A DNA stretch of 64,000 bases, from contig JABVXV010000035.1 of assembly GCA_013365325.1 (NCBI GenBank), forward strand, positions 326,883-390,882, in the 5' to 3' direction. The notes beneath the pieces were generated by a model. That model had not been told where the DNA came from. It saw nothing but the letters and a program-made list of their open reading frames with translations, and searched no databases. The stretch is from Dipetalonema caudispina (taxonomy: Eukaryota; Nematoda; Chromadorea; Rhabditida; Onchocercidae). The position numbers and the translations under genes are program-made. The stretch's first letter is position 1. Every line of letters begins with the position of its first letter. Below are positions 41,599 to 64,000 of this stretch, piece by piece.

Positions 41599-42471
41599 CT
41601 ACAAGTTAGGTTTCAAACTTTCCAATAAATCGCTGAATAAATGAGTTGACGCGCAGTTCAGAGATAAACAAATTTGGATATTGTTTTTTATAGGTTGGAC
41701 GGATGTTGAATAAAACCGCTGAATATCAAAAAAAAAAAAAAAAAAAAAAAAAACGAATCCAACCTGCTCCGAATTCCCGCAATAAATTTGACAAATTTTT
41801 TTTAGACCATTAACCAGAAACTCAGCAACGGGTTTGCTGAACAACTACATTAATTTTAAATTGGCATCTATGTTCTTCTCATCAAATAATCAAGCGAGGT
41901 ATGTAAGAACTGCACAAAAAAATTGAAATCTTTTTTTACATCGAAGCACCGGTGGTGGAGATCGAAGCATCATGACCAAAAAGCAACGATTGCACAACGA
42001 CAACGACAAGAAATGGTTAACTTTCAGATTACTGATACAAATTCTTTGTTTTGTTATTGAAGATTATGACAACAGAAAACATAATAAATCTACATTTACC
42101 AAGTGGTTTCTATCAAATTCGTGATAGACACGTTTCCATACAAACAAAACCTCCCATTTCAGGTCAAACGGTACTGGCCATGATTTTAGCATCCTTGACA
42201 ATCAAAAGGCAGAGAATATATGAATTCTTTCAAATTGAAGTCGAATTTTAATAATCACCAAATTTCTAAATCAAGGACATAAGTTATCATTGAAAATCGG
42301 TACTGGACTTAAATAGTAAGTGACATTGTACCGAAAGGTAAGAACAGAACTAAGCGAAACAAGGACAACAATTCTATATTTCTAGCACCGTATATTAATT
42401 AACAGATTCACAGCTCACGCAAATCACAACTAACAAACTTCAAAAATATCGGAATTTCCGAAAAGATCCAT
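41599..42471 (-). CDS. small unrecognised gene, tentative four-exon model
   Basis: The two 3' exons are convincing. Exon 41764-41844 follows acceptor TTAATGTAG and reads SKPVAEFLVNGLKKICQIYC. Exon 41599-41718 follows GATATTCAG and reads RFYSTSVQPIKNNIQICLSL, then SDLLESLKPNL and stop. The 45-nt intron between them is mostly a run of 26 T on the coding strand. Upstream, an ATG at 42471 after a TTTTTCAAG acceptor (MDLFGNSDIFE, 42439-42471) and a 24-nt exon (42170-42193, DAKIMAST) keep phase 0 and give 85 residues in total. The tiny exon is speculative. An alternative frame at 42100-42192 (SWPVPFDLKWEVLFVWKRVY) also looks coding, so one of the two models is wrong. No family is recognised. It lies just downstream of zag-1 on the same strand. 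Confidence 0.4.
41728..41753. repeat. A26 homopolymer (T-run of a short intron)
   Basis: Twenty-six consecutive A on the plus strand. On the minus strand it forms the polypyrimidine tract of a 45-nt intron candidate. Confidence 0.9.
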
Positions 42472-42609
42472 TTTCCTTGAAAAATCGTGGATAAAAAATC
42501 TTTGAAAAAGCTGTCAAGTTCCACAATATCTTAAAAGCTCACCAGGAAATTGGAAGTGAGCCACGTACTCCTGCAGTAAAAAGTGTATAAGTTCATTGGA
42601 TCAAATCCA

Positions 42610-51882
<9,273 letters not shown>

Positions 51883-54800
51883 CTTCCTACTCCTTTTTAC
51901 TGCTTCTAGTGGTCTAACACTTCCGCGGTTCTTCTTCTACGACCACATACCATAGATACAATACTGTAATTAAACTATAACTGTAATTAATCTAAATTCA
52001 TATAATCTATGTGTACGAAAGTGCGAAATCGTACCACAAATCGATCAGAGTACATAACAAACGATGATCTTAACATCACGCATCTCCAGAATAATTACCT
52101 TTAGCGGTTCAGAGAGTGATAGATTTAGCAAACAGATCATTTCATAATAATAAAAGCTTAAAAAATGATAAGCACCGATTTCAAAAAAATATGACATATT
52201 GATACTATAATTCTAGTAATACCACGACTGTCAGATTAGTCATGTATCGATCTCCTGTCCATTGAGTCCACCCGATGATTTTGTCCTCTACTTTTTATCA
52301 ATGGAATATGACAGATACATACACATTCTCTGGCTCTAATCAAGCAAACCAATCATTGTAAATCATAGGAACATTAAAGTTCTACCTCATTTTATTTTTT
52401 CCTTCCATGTTCTCAAATATTCAAAAAAATTCTCCTACCAAATGATTTTCTGACTAGTTAAAAAACACGTGCCGGACGTGCAGTTCACGTCAGTAGGCAA
52501 ATTCAATGCCTCTTGTAATTTCGATAAATGTAGCATTGAAATAACATCTAAAAATGAATACAGACAGTAGCTATGAGAGAGAAGTTGGAGAGCAAACAGG
52601 AGGTAGTAAGCTGCGACGTTAATAAGAAGCATTTTCATTAGGGATGAAAGGGAAAGGAGGAAGCATCTACACAAACATACACAGGTGTTCTGTTTATAAT
52701 GTTTCGAAAAATTCGTCGCACAAAGGATGTAATGGATTGAGAAAACAACTGTCAAACATGATCTTATTTCAGCAGCACCTGAGAAATTGATCTCACTCCA
52801 TCTCGTGTAACATCTCTCCATACTATTTATTAACGGTACAGGTGAATTATCGTCTACCTATTACAATATCAATTGAATGCAAAATTCAAGCAATTGATTA
52901 CACACACTTTTTTTTTTTACCTAATGAACTATAATAACCATACACGTCCACAGTGCTGGAAATCAAAAAAAGTCATTGATATCGTTTTAGACGATGATAA
53001 AGATCAATAATGCTGGTTCAAGGATAAGATCTGAAGCAAATACGCGAATAAGAATGAATGCAATGCTCACTAAGATGCAAGTTCAATCGGAATATTTCCT
53101 CAATATTCTGCAAAAGTTATTGCAAAGCTTCAAAGAAATCACATGACCCGGAAATGCAAAAGTGTATAAATGGGGAAAAGCAAAAGTAATACGAGGAATA
53201 GCTACGGCATCGTTTTATATCGGAAGTTTGTTGCGGATTATTGAGATCTGAAGCTGAAAGAATATGGCGTGATCATTTAGAGCAATCTTTACAAAAGTGC
53301 TGAGCTGTGATCATACACCATTGATTGTCCTATGAGGTAAAATCATTTTTGTTTATAGTTCCAGTAGATCCCTCTATTGCGACTTATTTTTATAAACATA
53401 TCGAATGACTGATTATTCAACTTAAATAACTTATTGACTGATTCAAATACTGAAAGATCATTTGATTGAATGAATAACTCGTTACTATCATCATCATTAG
53501 CGAAAAGGCTTTCTCACAGAGCTATTCCATAGCGGATTTACAAATAGCAATGGTTCAACATATGCTATAAATATTCTAGGTATTTGATAACCTAATCAAC
53601 GGGGAGATTAAACAGAGAAGTTTGACGGACGACATTGTAAACCTTTTTCAAAAAGGTGTACGCACGAGTGTTTGCATGACATGCGACCGCTTTTACGACA
53701 TAAGTTGGAAAGAGTGAACAGACAGTCTTGGTACTGATTTTTTGGAAATCAGTCCAGAATTGAAAATTTACATACTACTCAGTCTTATAAGGGGAAGTTT
53801 TATGACACTGAGCAAATGATGAATTACAGCTCGACGTCTTTTATTACTAAACTTAATTTGTGAAACAGAAGATAATGAGTCACAGTGATTTTAACAAGAG
53901 TGTATTTTTAGTTGCGATCGGTTAAGTTCGGCAAAAATTTGCTCTTTACTGAATGAACTGTATGTTCAGAATTCGTTTTGCAGAATATGGAGTGAATGCT
54001 CAGGATAAGCGGAAATAAACATAGTGAAATAAACAGGAGTGGAAATGATGTTTACACATCAGCGGTTGAGAAAAGAATATGAATTCATAAGGTAGTGGTA
54101 CTTCAGGATGACCATACTTTTTCCTTACACTTATGATATGTAACTTAATAAGACGAAAAAAGATGTTAATTTTATGATGGCCTTTCTCACAGTAATTAAA
54201 AAACTAAAAAAGAAGAAAAAAAAAAAACATGCTGACGTCAAATGCCTACTCCAACTGTCTGGAAAAGCCCGTCAAAAAACAAAAATGATTCTTGCTGAAT
54301 GTTTTTCTTGATTTTTGTGATAATGTATATCGAAGTTGATCCATGATCACATGTCCTAATTTTTCTAAATGATTTTTTTTTGGCGGTTCTCGTTGACGAA
54401 CTCGGATACATCGGATCTCGAAACTACCAAATGACAACACTTGTGAGAATTTCCTGAGGGTTCCCTCAAGTTCTACGAGATCGGCTATTTTATAAAGCAT
54501 TCCCTATTGCAAGTTGAGATTAAACAGGGGCAGTTAGATTTATGATAGTGAAATGTGAAGCTTGTGTAAAGAGAAAAGGAGCATGTATTGCATAGATAGG
54601 AGAATTGCAGCATCGAGAACATGGACGTGACGGAAATGCCCCGTTTTGATGAAGAAGCAAAAAAGGATGAAACGATGGGGAAATGGGTGGGAGGTGATGA
54701 TTTAACGATAGGTGGAGTAGAAGGTAAGGCGCTCCAACAGATCGAACAGGACGATTGAGACATTAAGTAATTGGATAAGAGAGATGAGGTATAGTAGCGC

Positions 54801-57800
54801 CAGAGACAGGCCAGCCAAAATGGATTAGTTTGAACCCATCTGTCCTGCTGCCCTTCATTTCTTCCTCCTTCCTTCCCAATTGAATGCTATTGCTATGCTT
54901 CAAATCATCCTTCAACAGCAGCCTTATCCTCCTTCTAAAATATTTCTTACACCTACTGCAGAAACCCTTTACAGCTTCACTGACCGGTCGACAATTAATT
55001 CTTTGGCTTTATGATTCTTGTACTAATAGTTTAAGATGAATCTAAATTAGGGACATCATCATCCTTCTTATAGAAACTGCGAATTTCTCCACTGAAAATG
55101 CACTCATTCAAAATATACTCTATACTACAAAATCTTTACTGCAATGAAGAATAGTCAACTTTCACTATATTACAAATATCCCGTGGCATTGAAAAGAGAT
55201 CCATAATGTAAAATGTAAATAATTCGTTTTAGTTTATATGTGGAGCTTCAAATGTGCAGAATATTGTAAAATACACAAGATTCTGACACTCACAAAACGA
55301 GAATAAACAACGATTCCATTCATGCAATGCCGCTAAGCACGACGATAATCTAATGTATAAATTTTCCCAAAGAAGTTTTTGGTTTGTTAACTGGTCATTT
55401 TTTAAAAGACATTTTGAAATTGGATGATTAAATTGAAAACGAAATTTTTAGTCCAGAGGACCAGTCATTCCCATCAGCTGGAAATAATTTCCCAGGAACT
55501 TTGAAGGTGTCACATAAGACGCAGTAAATGAGGGCTATCCGAAGGGTAATTATTGGAGGTAAATCTTCAGAGTTATGGGCGGAGTGAGAAGGAGATATGT
55601 TTGAGCAACAATACAGGTGCTCATCTGTATAATCCCACGGTCAACAACAGATACAAAGGGTTGTAATTGAACAAGGAAACGAAAGAGGATAAGATATTTA
55701 GTGGCAATTAGGGAAGTGATGTGAGGACGAGCGCAGAAGTCTGCTGCAACTCTAAAGAAGGAGAATCGGAACACAACGGGAGGAAGACACAACTGTGGAA
55801 CAGATGGTCTCTTCTCCAGGAGAAAGGAGGTAAATGAAGGTCGTGAGCTCTATTTTAGGGGGTTAACAAGCTTCTTTAACGGTCACTACCAATGTGTATA
55901 ACCGACAGAAGGTACCCAAACATGACCCTCACAAAAGTTCGTGTGTTTTACATTTCCTTTTTTTTCCTATTTGTTCTTGCTAACTCTATCCATTTCTTCA
56001 CTTCTTCGCACTTCCGATATGAAAAAACTCAATGATCAACAGCATATCTGGAACGAACGAACTTAACGGGAAACATAGCAACTTTCAAGATCACATTGAA
56101 GCACGGCAACAAATCGTTCACGCAATATAGTTCCTTTATTTTAAATCTATAAGACACAAAGGGTGAAGTTATCTTGCTGAAAACACGTTCAACATATTAG
56201 AAACACTGTTACTTGGAGAATGTTGGTACCTATTACTTACTATTACGACGTGATATTGTTATTATCTATCATCAGTAATGATAGTAGTAAAGCTGCAATG
56301 AATAACTAAGGTGCATCGTCGTCAATTGTAAAATAAACAATCAAGATCATCAATGCCAGTAAATACTAACGAACAAAAACAATGCATTATGTAGCTAACA
56401 AGTTTAACTAAGACATATAAATTCAAGCCCATCTGTGGTACCATATGAAGCTTCAAAGTTCAGTCTTTACCGATACTGAAAGTTACTCTGATTTATGTTC
56501 AGCTCCGTCATACTCACTAATTCACGCATATCGTTTTTTCAGTGAAGAACATAATTTGACGGAATGTAAAACTTCTACTAATTGGTCCGTTCTCAACAAA
56601 ATTGAAGCGAGGCATCATGCTGTCGTGTAATCCACCAATTGAGAGTCATAGGTGATACCTTCTAACTTTCCAATTGTACGATTTAAGGATTTCGTTCATG
56701 TAAGAGCTATCAACAAAAATTTCTGCAAAAAGCCAGAAAAAACGTCCTCACTTGCAAAGAGATAAGAAAGTTATCAGTCAAACAATGAAAAAGGTAAAAC
56801 GAGGCGAATTTAAATGCTAGTCCACTTGAATTTAAAAATTTTCCCATCGCAATGAGATATCTTTTTCCACCACTCGAACACTTCAATGACAAGTGCGTCG
56901 CAATAAGAAAATTTTAAACTGTGAAATACTTGAAGAGCGCGAAATTGTTTTTTGTATAAGTTTCTCACATAAGCATCCAGCTAGACAGAGATAAAGGTGC
57001 TCAGATGGCTAAAATGGTGATATTTCAAGGAGACAAAAGAAACGGGCAGACTGATTAACTCATTAACTAGCCGATCAACGGATGTTGGCTCAAACTAAAC
57101 ACTATACGCTGTCAAAAGGACCAACCATTTCGGTATACGGTAATAAAAGATTTACAAAAGCGTAGGAAGCAATGAAGGAGGAGTTGAAGAAGGGTGAAGG
57201 GGTGGTTACTGAAAAGTGCCGATTTTGCACCTGTTTGTTTAAGGATTGAGTGGATGGAGTAATGGGATATTTTTCAATATACAATAATGCTTGCTTGGCA
57301 GCTGCTTTATCCCCTCTTCCTCTTCTTTTCCCTCCCCCTTCTCATTTCCTTATTCTCCCATTATTACTACCAGATAATAAGTTATGATACCTATTTGGTT
57401 TATTGCTGACAGATAGTTTACAGAGAGTATTACTGAAGGAAGGGAGCAATAAACCAAAATTCTCAAAAAATTCAATTGATTGTCAGAGCCCTAATTCATG
57501 GGAACTGATATCAGCAATAATATTAGGTAATAGAAACGACAGTTTTTGTTGAACTTTATGTTCCCAACTGTTGATGATGAGGACCCGACTATATTTAGCA
57601 CTTTATATGAAGCCGTTGGCAAGAAATGTTTCGATGATTTCATGCTTATGTATTGACTTTATTTTCAAAGTATGGTTTCAAGTTCAAGATTTTCCATTCT
57701 ATTTACACAGTTCTTTTGAACACTTTTATAAAGTGATAATCATTTTACTTCATAAGTAAAGACGAGATATGCATTTTTAATTTAAATATTCTGTGGATAG

Positions 57801-59435
57801 GATAGGAAGTAAAGGAAAAGAGGAGCAAGAAATGCTTAGAGAAACGATGTAGCTAGTTCAGAGAGATTAATGGTAAGATCTGTATCCAAACGACGAAAAT
57901 TTTTGAAATTGAAAGGTTATAAATTTGGACGCCGAGGAAACAAAATTGCGGCAGATGTTAATAGTGGTGGTCGTCCAGCTTTGTTCAAAAATATTTTGTG
58001 AGAGGAGCAAAAACGATGATACCTTGTTGTCTAGCTGCCCCACTACCAGAAAACTAACAGGTGGTATTTGAACCCTCACGTCAATAAATTTGATTTTTTC
58101 GTGTTTATTCACCTATGATTGATTTAGATATCAGCTGCCATGAAAATTTGCATTTTCAAAAAAAGGGTGAAAATCGTTATGACAGGAAATAACTAACAAT
58201 ATCTCAGCAATTTACTTGTACACTTTTCCTTTATAGCATAAAATTTATGCAGTACCAAAAACTTCAGTATAAAATACCTTCGCCATTTTAATTGAGATGA
58301 TAAGTTGGATTATTTCATAAATAAGTACTATATTTTCTGGGTGGTAATATCGTCCATATTTCTTCACACCAATGTCAATATAAACAAAAACTCAGTATAT
58401 CAAGGCGCGAAATAAGCTGCTATTTATTTCAGTAATAGAAGAAAAGCAATCCGTAGAGTTTATTTTAGCTTCTTTGCTATTCCTAGAATTTTTTAAATTT
58501 CATAAAAATAACCGATTTTGTTGCAAGAACAGACCACAGTTTTTAGCATTTAATGCGGAGTGTAAATGGAAATATCAATTTGATAAACTGTCCCGGATAT
58601 TAACGTATTATACATAAACGATGTTCCGCTTTAGCCTGTCTTCCATTGCTTTACTTAGTTAAACGAGCAACCGTATTTCAATCCACTCTCTATTTATTTC
58701 ATTCCTGTACTCTAAACTATCATTTTTTTTCTAAAGCAAAAATTCTATTTTACTCACTCCCAAAAGTTTCTATAAGTTGCACTTTATTTAATGTTTGGAC
58801 ATTTAATTGATCTAAATTTAAAGCAAAGCCAAGCGATCGGTAAACAGCAATAAGCAGAACTTTTACCTCTAATGAGAACATGGAACATCTAATAATGAAG
58901 CAAGGACACATGCAAAAAAAGCAACTGAAAATTCCAAATCTTATATCCAGATATCATGACACTAAATTTTTCTGTTCCAGTAATTTCGACACTAACCACA
59001 TTTCCTTATTAATATATCCATGAACCCGGCGGGTGAGGAACGGGATTCCTAATCTAAAGCAGCATATCTCCCTTTGGTGTATGACTGTACATCGAAAGTA
59101 GAAGCGTATATGGGTCATTTGAGAAGGGTTTGCGCAAGTGTCAAACCATCATGTCGAATCCATTTGCTGGTTTGAGTGCCAATAATTTCTGAACCTAATC
59201 TCCATTGCAAATTTGGTGCGCTTCATTTTACAGTAACTTATAACGCAAGAAAGCAATCTGAATAACCACCACAGTGATATTAAACAAATAAAATTCACTA
59301 ATTTAATTTATTTAGCTTGTTGCTCATGGAATTTTTAATTATCCATATAATTAGAGGTATTAAAATGTAAACGCAACACTTCCATATAGACAAAATGAGG
59401 TGGTCAACACTAACTGTTGTGTGCGGTGTGTGTGT

Positions 59436-59481
<46 letters not shown>

Positions 59482-62400
59482 AATGTTTGTGCAACCGGGA
59501 CAGGTGCGGTCATATAAATTACCGTAGCCCAGAAACAAGAACTCGCATTCGATGTATAAATATGAGGGGAGTTCTATGTTGAAAGTGGGATGGCGTGCTT
59601 GGGTACAATATTTTGATGATAATGTTACTTCAGCGAAGTGTTGGTGGTGGTAGCCCTATAACTAAGTAAAAAGGCTGATAGCCATAAATGCCAAGAAACA
59701 TTCACGTCAGCACTTTCTTCACCTTACTTGTAACTAAAATGGCAATGATGTGTTGGGTTGGTGTTTGCCTACTTTCTTGATGGATAATATGCAAATATTC
59801 TTGGTTAAAATGAATCACCTAAACGGTATTTTAAAGTTAGGACAACCGTCAAATAATTGGGGATGATAAGAACAGGACAGAAGAAACTTACGGATCAAAA
59901 TGGGGGCATCAAGAATCAGTGATAATGTGCCTCAAATGTGCCATATCACTTCCAGGACAAGAAACATGTCGGTTGGTAGCCAAGCCTAGGGGCAAAGATG
60001 AAATCCCGAGATTCGACCTACAATTGTTAAACCACGCCCAGTGGGTATGTCTCATAGCAGATTTATAATGTTAAGTTCGATACATTTCCAAGAACCTAAA
60101 AGCGGAAAGCGAGAGACACATCCACTGGAAGAAGAAGGAAGCGAAAAGGTAAGCTGGGGGAAAATTTAAACAAGCAAGCTGAAGCCATTGTTGGAGAGAG
60201 AATAAGTTGAGGGGAAAGTTATGGATAAAGTTGGAAGAGTGTGGCCAGCATTACAGATGAATTGCATTGGCAATAAAATGGTATGCGGAGGAATAACGTT
60301 AAAAGCCACTTCTCACTGCTCACATCAAGTTAGAGTAGGAGTCAAGGGTTAACATCTGACATCTATCAGTGTCAGTAGTTACATGAGAACAATTCAAATA
60401 AGCATGAACAAAGATAACTCTGAGTCTGAGTGCAACGTGAAAAGATGAAGGAAAAACGCAACACAATTTCTAAAAGACACAATAAATTATTTTAATGTAG
60501 TGGAAAATATTCAAGATATTCATAGTGTCAAGAAGAAATATTATTTCGAACGAAGCTGTACTGTGAGACGGATGGGGAAGCAAAATGTTTAACTGAGGCA
60601 GCGTTTATAAGACGAACGTTTAAAACATGAAGCGTGCAGTGGAGAGAAAATCTCGAGGGGATATATGGAGAAGATACTTCGAGACTTACAAATACAACAA
60701 TAAGTTTGCTCAATCACACATAAAAATAATGGAAAGTGTGGTATGGATGGGAAGGAGTTGATGGTACCTTCGGGATACATTAACTCCCGTCTGACCGCTT
60801 GCATGTATGCAATGTGTTTATATACGTAGATGTATTAGTCTGCTTAACAAATGGAACATGTACCGGAAGCTTAAAGGTTATAAACGAATTCACAGTTCAT
60901 ATGTATGGATATTGGAATAAGAAGTCGTAACACTTCCGCATATGTCCCCAGCGCCTCATTTCATAAGGCTTTTAGTCCCGAATTTGCATCACAGCAACAA
61001 ATGATCAAGACTTTTAACGTATCCCTTTCTGGTCTATGATAACACATGTTCCTACTTCAATCATTATTCAAACGGTTTTCTCTCCTCTTTTCAATCTAAT
61101 ATTTTGAAATCGAAGTTTGGAATAAGAATATACAAGATTTCAATTTATATGCGCAAATATGTTAGGATCATGGAATGCTGCTACGATAAATTTAATCGAG
61201 TCACTAACGAAGTGATCCCAAATATCATCCATCAACATAGTTTTATTAACTGCGTAAATTCTCACGAGAGAACATCAATGAAAGGATAAACTTTCAAACT
61301 TGTCCTTCCCTCTCTTTTCAGAAATGGAAATTTGAAATGAATGATAAACTTCTCACGCTCGTAAGATTGCATGAAGTATTATTGCAAAATGCCAAGATTT
61401 TATAACATACATCTTTCAACCTATCTGACAAACTTGAAAGCCATCTTTCCTTGAGAAGGTTTAAAAGCTAGTTGTTTAATTCAGTGTGATGAGCCATATT
61501 AGGACCAATAACATACACACTAACTTGCTTAAATAGGTCCAGGAAACCCGCTGTGATACACTCCACTCAACCTACCAATTGGTCAGTTGGTCAGTTTTTT
61601 AGAGACGAAATTTTTGATTTCTCCGTCTAAATTATGTATCGGTAACAAGAACTTCCTTTTTCGTTCAAAAGAGAAAGTTCCGGGAAAAATTAAGAAGTCC
61701 CTGTTAAATAAGGTAAAGGACCCAAAATACAATGTGTCATTTTGTCGTAATAATTTTTTCATTTTCAAGCGTACTAAAAACCAAATGGCATTTTAGTGTT
61801 AATATGTAAATCCATGAAATTGAAACTCCTAACTGAATGAATGAGATTAAATCAGAGGTATACATCCATAATGATTTGAAAAAAAAAAATGATATTAAAT
61901 CTGGTAGAAACCGATTTAGAGCATTTTGGAAATAGAAGTATGCACACGGATGGACCCATTCAAAAGCTCTCGATTTTTTTGATACGATTATTTTCTGCCA
62001 TGCAACATGACATGAATGAACGGTAACTATCAGCTTTTAATCTTTCCCTTCATGCCTCAACTGGAGTGCTATTCCAATTTGTTGCAAGAGTGTGTGCGTA
62101 ATATGTCTGTGCCAGATTCTCCGTAAATGAATTCAACTAATGAATTCGATTAGTAGAGAAATGAAGAAATCTAAATTTTTGATTACAGCTTCCAGCATTC
62201 TAACCAGCCTTACTCTCCATTTTCAATATCCTAAGCTCCAAATTAGTCAGCATCAACTAAGCCAAACGATCTTCACAATCCTACTGCAAACGATGCGAAA
62301 GTAGGTTAGCTGTCGCGGTTAAAAAACGAAAATAAATTTATCAAGTCGTCGACCTTCCTACCCATTAGTGTATTTTTATCACAAATCACTTTCACGAATT

Positions 62401-63866
62401 ATTGCCTACAAAAGAGAAAAAAAAATCCTCTAGATAGTAAGTTCCTTTTTTTGCAGTTTTAATATTACTTGAAGTTTAGAAATCATTGGACATTTATAAT
62501 AGCAACCAGCAAAAAGAAAAAGTAGAATTCCCAAACCATTTGTACCATTGAAACAAGGGAAATCAACAGTTAGAAGCATAGAATTCATAAGAAATGTTAT
62601 TACGTGAGAGAATAACGGAAGCTCGAAGAACTGAAGCTAATTCGAAGTGAAGAACTTTTTGGGAAAGGAAAGAAAGTGATCACTGTGTAGTACCTGGCCA
62701 AATAATTAATAGATTTGAGTGGATTTCTCAATATCACCAAAGTTCCCATGCCAAATTTGACAAGATTTCTGAAACAGTCTTACCTAGATGAATGATGGGA
62801 TGAGCATAGATAACAGGATTGCATGCGGTAGCACAAATGAGCTGGACATATCAACAATGGACAAACGACGAGAAGCACATTCAAGGAGCAATTTAATAGA
62901 GCTTTGGTCAGGATGCTCTCTTCCTTCCCTCCTCTTCGTCCTTTTCTTGCTGCCATCCCTTGGCCCTGATTAAGGTACGATTGAAGAGCACACGGGTGTG
63001 GAGAATGCCATAACGCTCCCTCCCATTTCTTCTCCCACCATCTCCAACTTCCGATTCACTCAGCCTCAGCCCATCTGGCCCCATGCAATCTTCTCAGTAT
63101 GACACCAAGCAATCTACCTTCCAAATGGAGACACAGAGAAATACACACGCATAAACACCATTTTACCAAATGCGCTGCATACTGTCCACAACGGTGCCAT
63201 TTCTCTTTTCCCCTCTGATCTTCAAGATATATCTTTGTTGATAAGCGGTTCGATTTCATCTGCACTCCTACTACTCACCCACCAATTTACCACAAATTTC
63301 AAAACTTCCGCACTTAACTGATACCTAGGGAATCATCTTATTTATTCAAGTCAAAGTTGTGAGGTCGTGAGGGTGGCATAATCCATGCAGATGTTTATCG
63401 ATTCATTTCAGGTTTACTAGTGTGAGAGTGGAAGGAGAGAGAGGGTTGGAAGGTATTGTTGCCAGCAGTTGGATGATTTATTCTGATAGTGTTGGCCGAT
63501 TGCAAACAAACAAATAGGGGAAGGGAAGTGTAAACAAAAAATTAGTAATTGGATAGGGGATGGACTACATTAGCAACTCCTTTCCAGGTGGTAACCGTTT
63601 AAGTATGGGAAATTAGATGAAGCAAAGAAAGCAAATGAATTAGTCGTAATTACAACGATCCGAGTAAAATGGTATGAGATGATCATTTGCCAGGAGATTC
63701 TGGTGATAATGATCGAGTAGTTTGCGACAGTCTTATAAATGTGTTCCATTTCATTGTTACGATCGTGAACATGGTTCTGCTGCAATGATATATGATGGAC
63801 AAGAAAAGTGCTCACCATTCCCACAAATCGAACTTCCCATACTTCTGAAAATAGTTGTCACGAATT
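51883..63866. other. long upstream region of zag-1, essentially gene-free
   Basis: About 12 kb with no supported gene. Two minus-strand frames deserve a note. 52435-52821 contains an internal Met followed by a signal-peptide-like stretch (LINVAAYYLLFALQLLSHS) and a short tail with two cysteines. 54246-54500 is charged and protein-like (LVELEGTLRKFSQVLSFGSF). Neither has splice partners or a recognised family. This interval likely includes zag-1 regulatory DNA. Confidence 0.45.
59417..59480. repeat. imperfect (TG)n microsatellite
   Basis: About 30 dinucleotide units with a few interruptions. Confidence 0.92.

Positions 63867-64000
<134 letters not shown>

Noticed and set aside
59990..60030. 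tRNA-like sequence with GATTCGACC
   Set aside because: The flanking bases do not pair as a T-arm and no cloverleaf can be drawn.
62788..62973. 61-codon plus-strand ORF
   Set aside because: No splice partner, no family resemblance; its length is expected by chance in 64 kb.

Overview
This is a 64 kb piece of an AT-rich invertebrate nuclear genome, almost certainly a nematode and most likely a filarial or related spirurid worm. The genes are split by many short to medium introns with TTTYAG-type acceptors. Several first coding exons begin just downstream of a bare acceptor with no visible upstream exon, as expected for spliced-leader trans-splicing. The recognisable proteins include a major-sperm-protein domain protein, an UNC-24 type stomatin/SCP2 fusion and a ZAG-1 type zinc-finger homeodomain factor. 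I see no bacterial, viral or intact mobile element, and no CRISPR array, rRNA or convincing tRNA.

Layout: (1) 259-7251, plus: the last 14 exons of UPF2 (smg-3), open at its 5' end. (2) 7730-8329, minus: a small secreted ten-cysteine Ly6/uPAR-like protein, convergent with UPF2. (3) 8.4-12.8 kb: no supported gene. (4) 12808-14911, minus: class II ARF GTPase, complete in five exons. (5) 17240-20125, minus: UNC-24, complete in six exons. (6) 21262-22085, minus: small MSP-domain protein, complete in three exons. (7) 22.8-23.4 kb, minus: coding-like segments of an unrecognised gene or gene remnant. (8) 23.5-31.2 kb: gene-poor. (9) 31217-36380, plus: Wnt5/CWN-2-type Wnt, complete in seven exons. (10) 37.7-40.0 kb, plus: an unrecognised multi-exon gene found by chaining splice phases. 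(11) 41.6-42.5 kb, minus: a small unrecognised gene with a 45-nt T-rich intron. (12) 42610-51882, minus: ZAG-1/ZEB-type factor, complete in nine exons. (13) 52-64 kb: almost gene-free DNA upstream of zag-1, ending in a long CTA microsatellite.

These genes do not form one pathway. They cover RNA surveillance (UPF2), vesicle traffic (ARF), neuronal membrane organisation (UNC-24), sperm (MSP), Wnt signalling and neuronal transcription control (ZAG-1). What links them is position. As I recall, the C. elegans orthologues smg-3, arf-3, unc-24, cwn-2 and zag-1 all lie on chromosome IV, with arf-3 and unc-24 as neighbours. I therefore read the window as a conserved chromosome-IV block. I found no convincing new biological system. 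The best leads are the two unrecognised genes near 38-42 kb, an alternative GC/GT donor in UPF2, and the splicing details of zag-1. All exon boundaries were read by eye from splice sites and phase; none was checked against transcripts.
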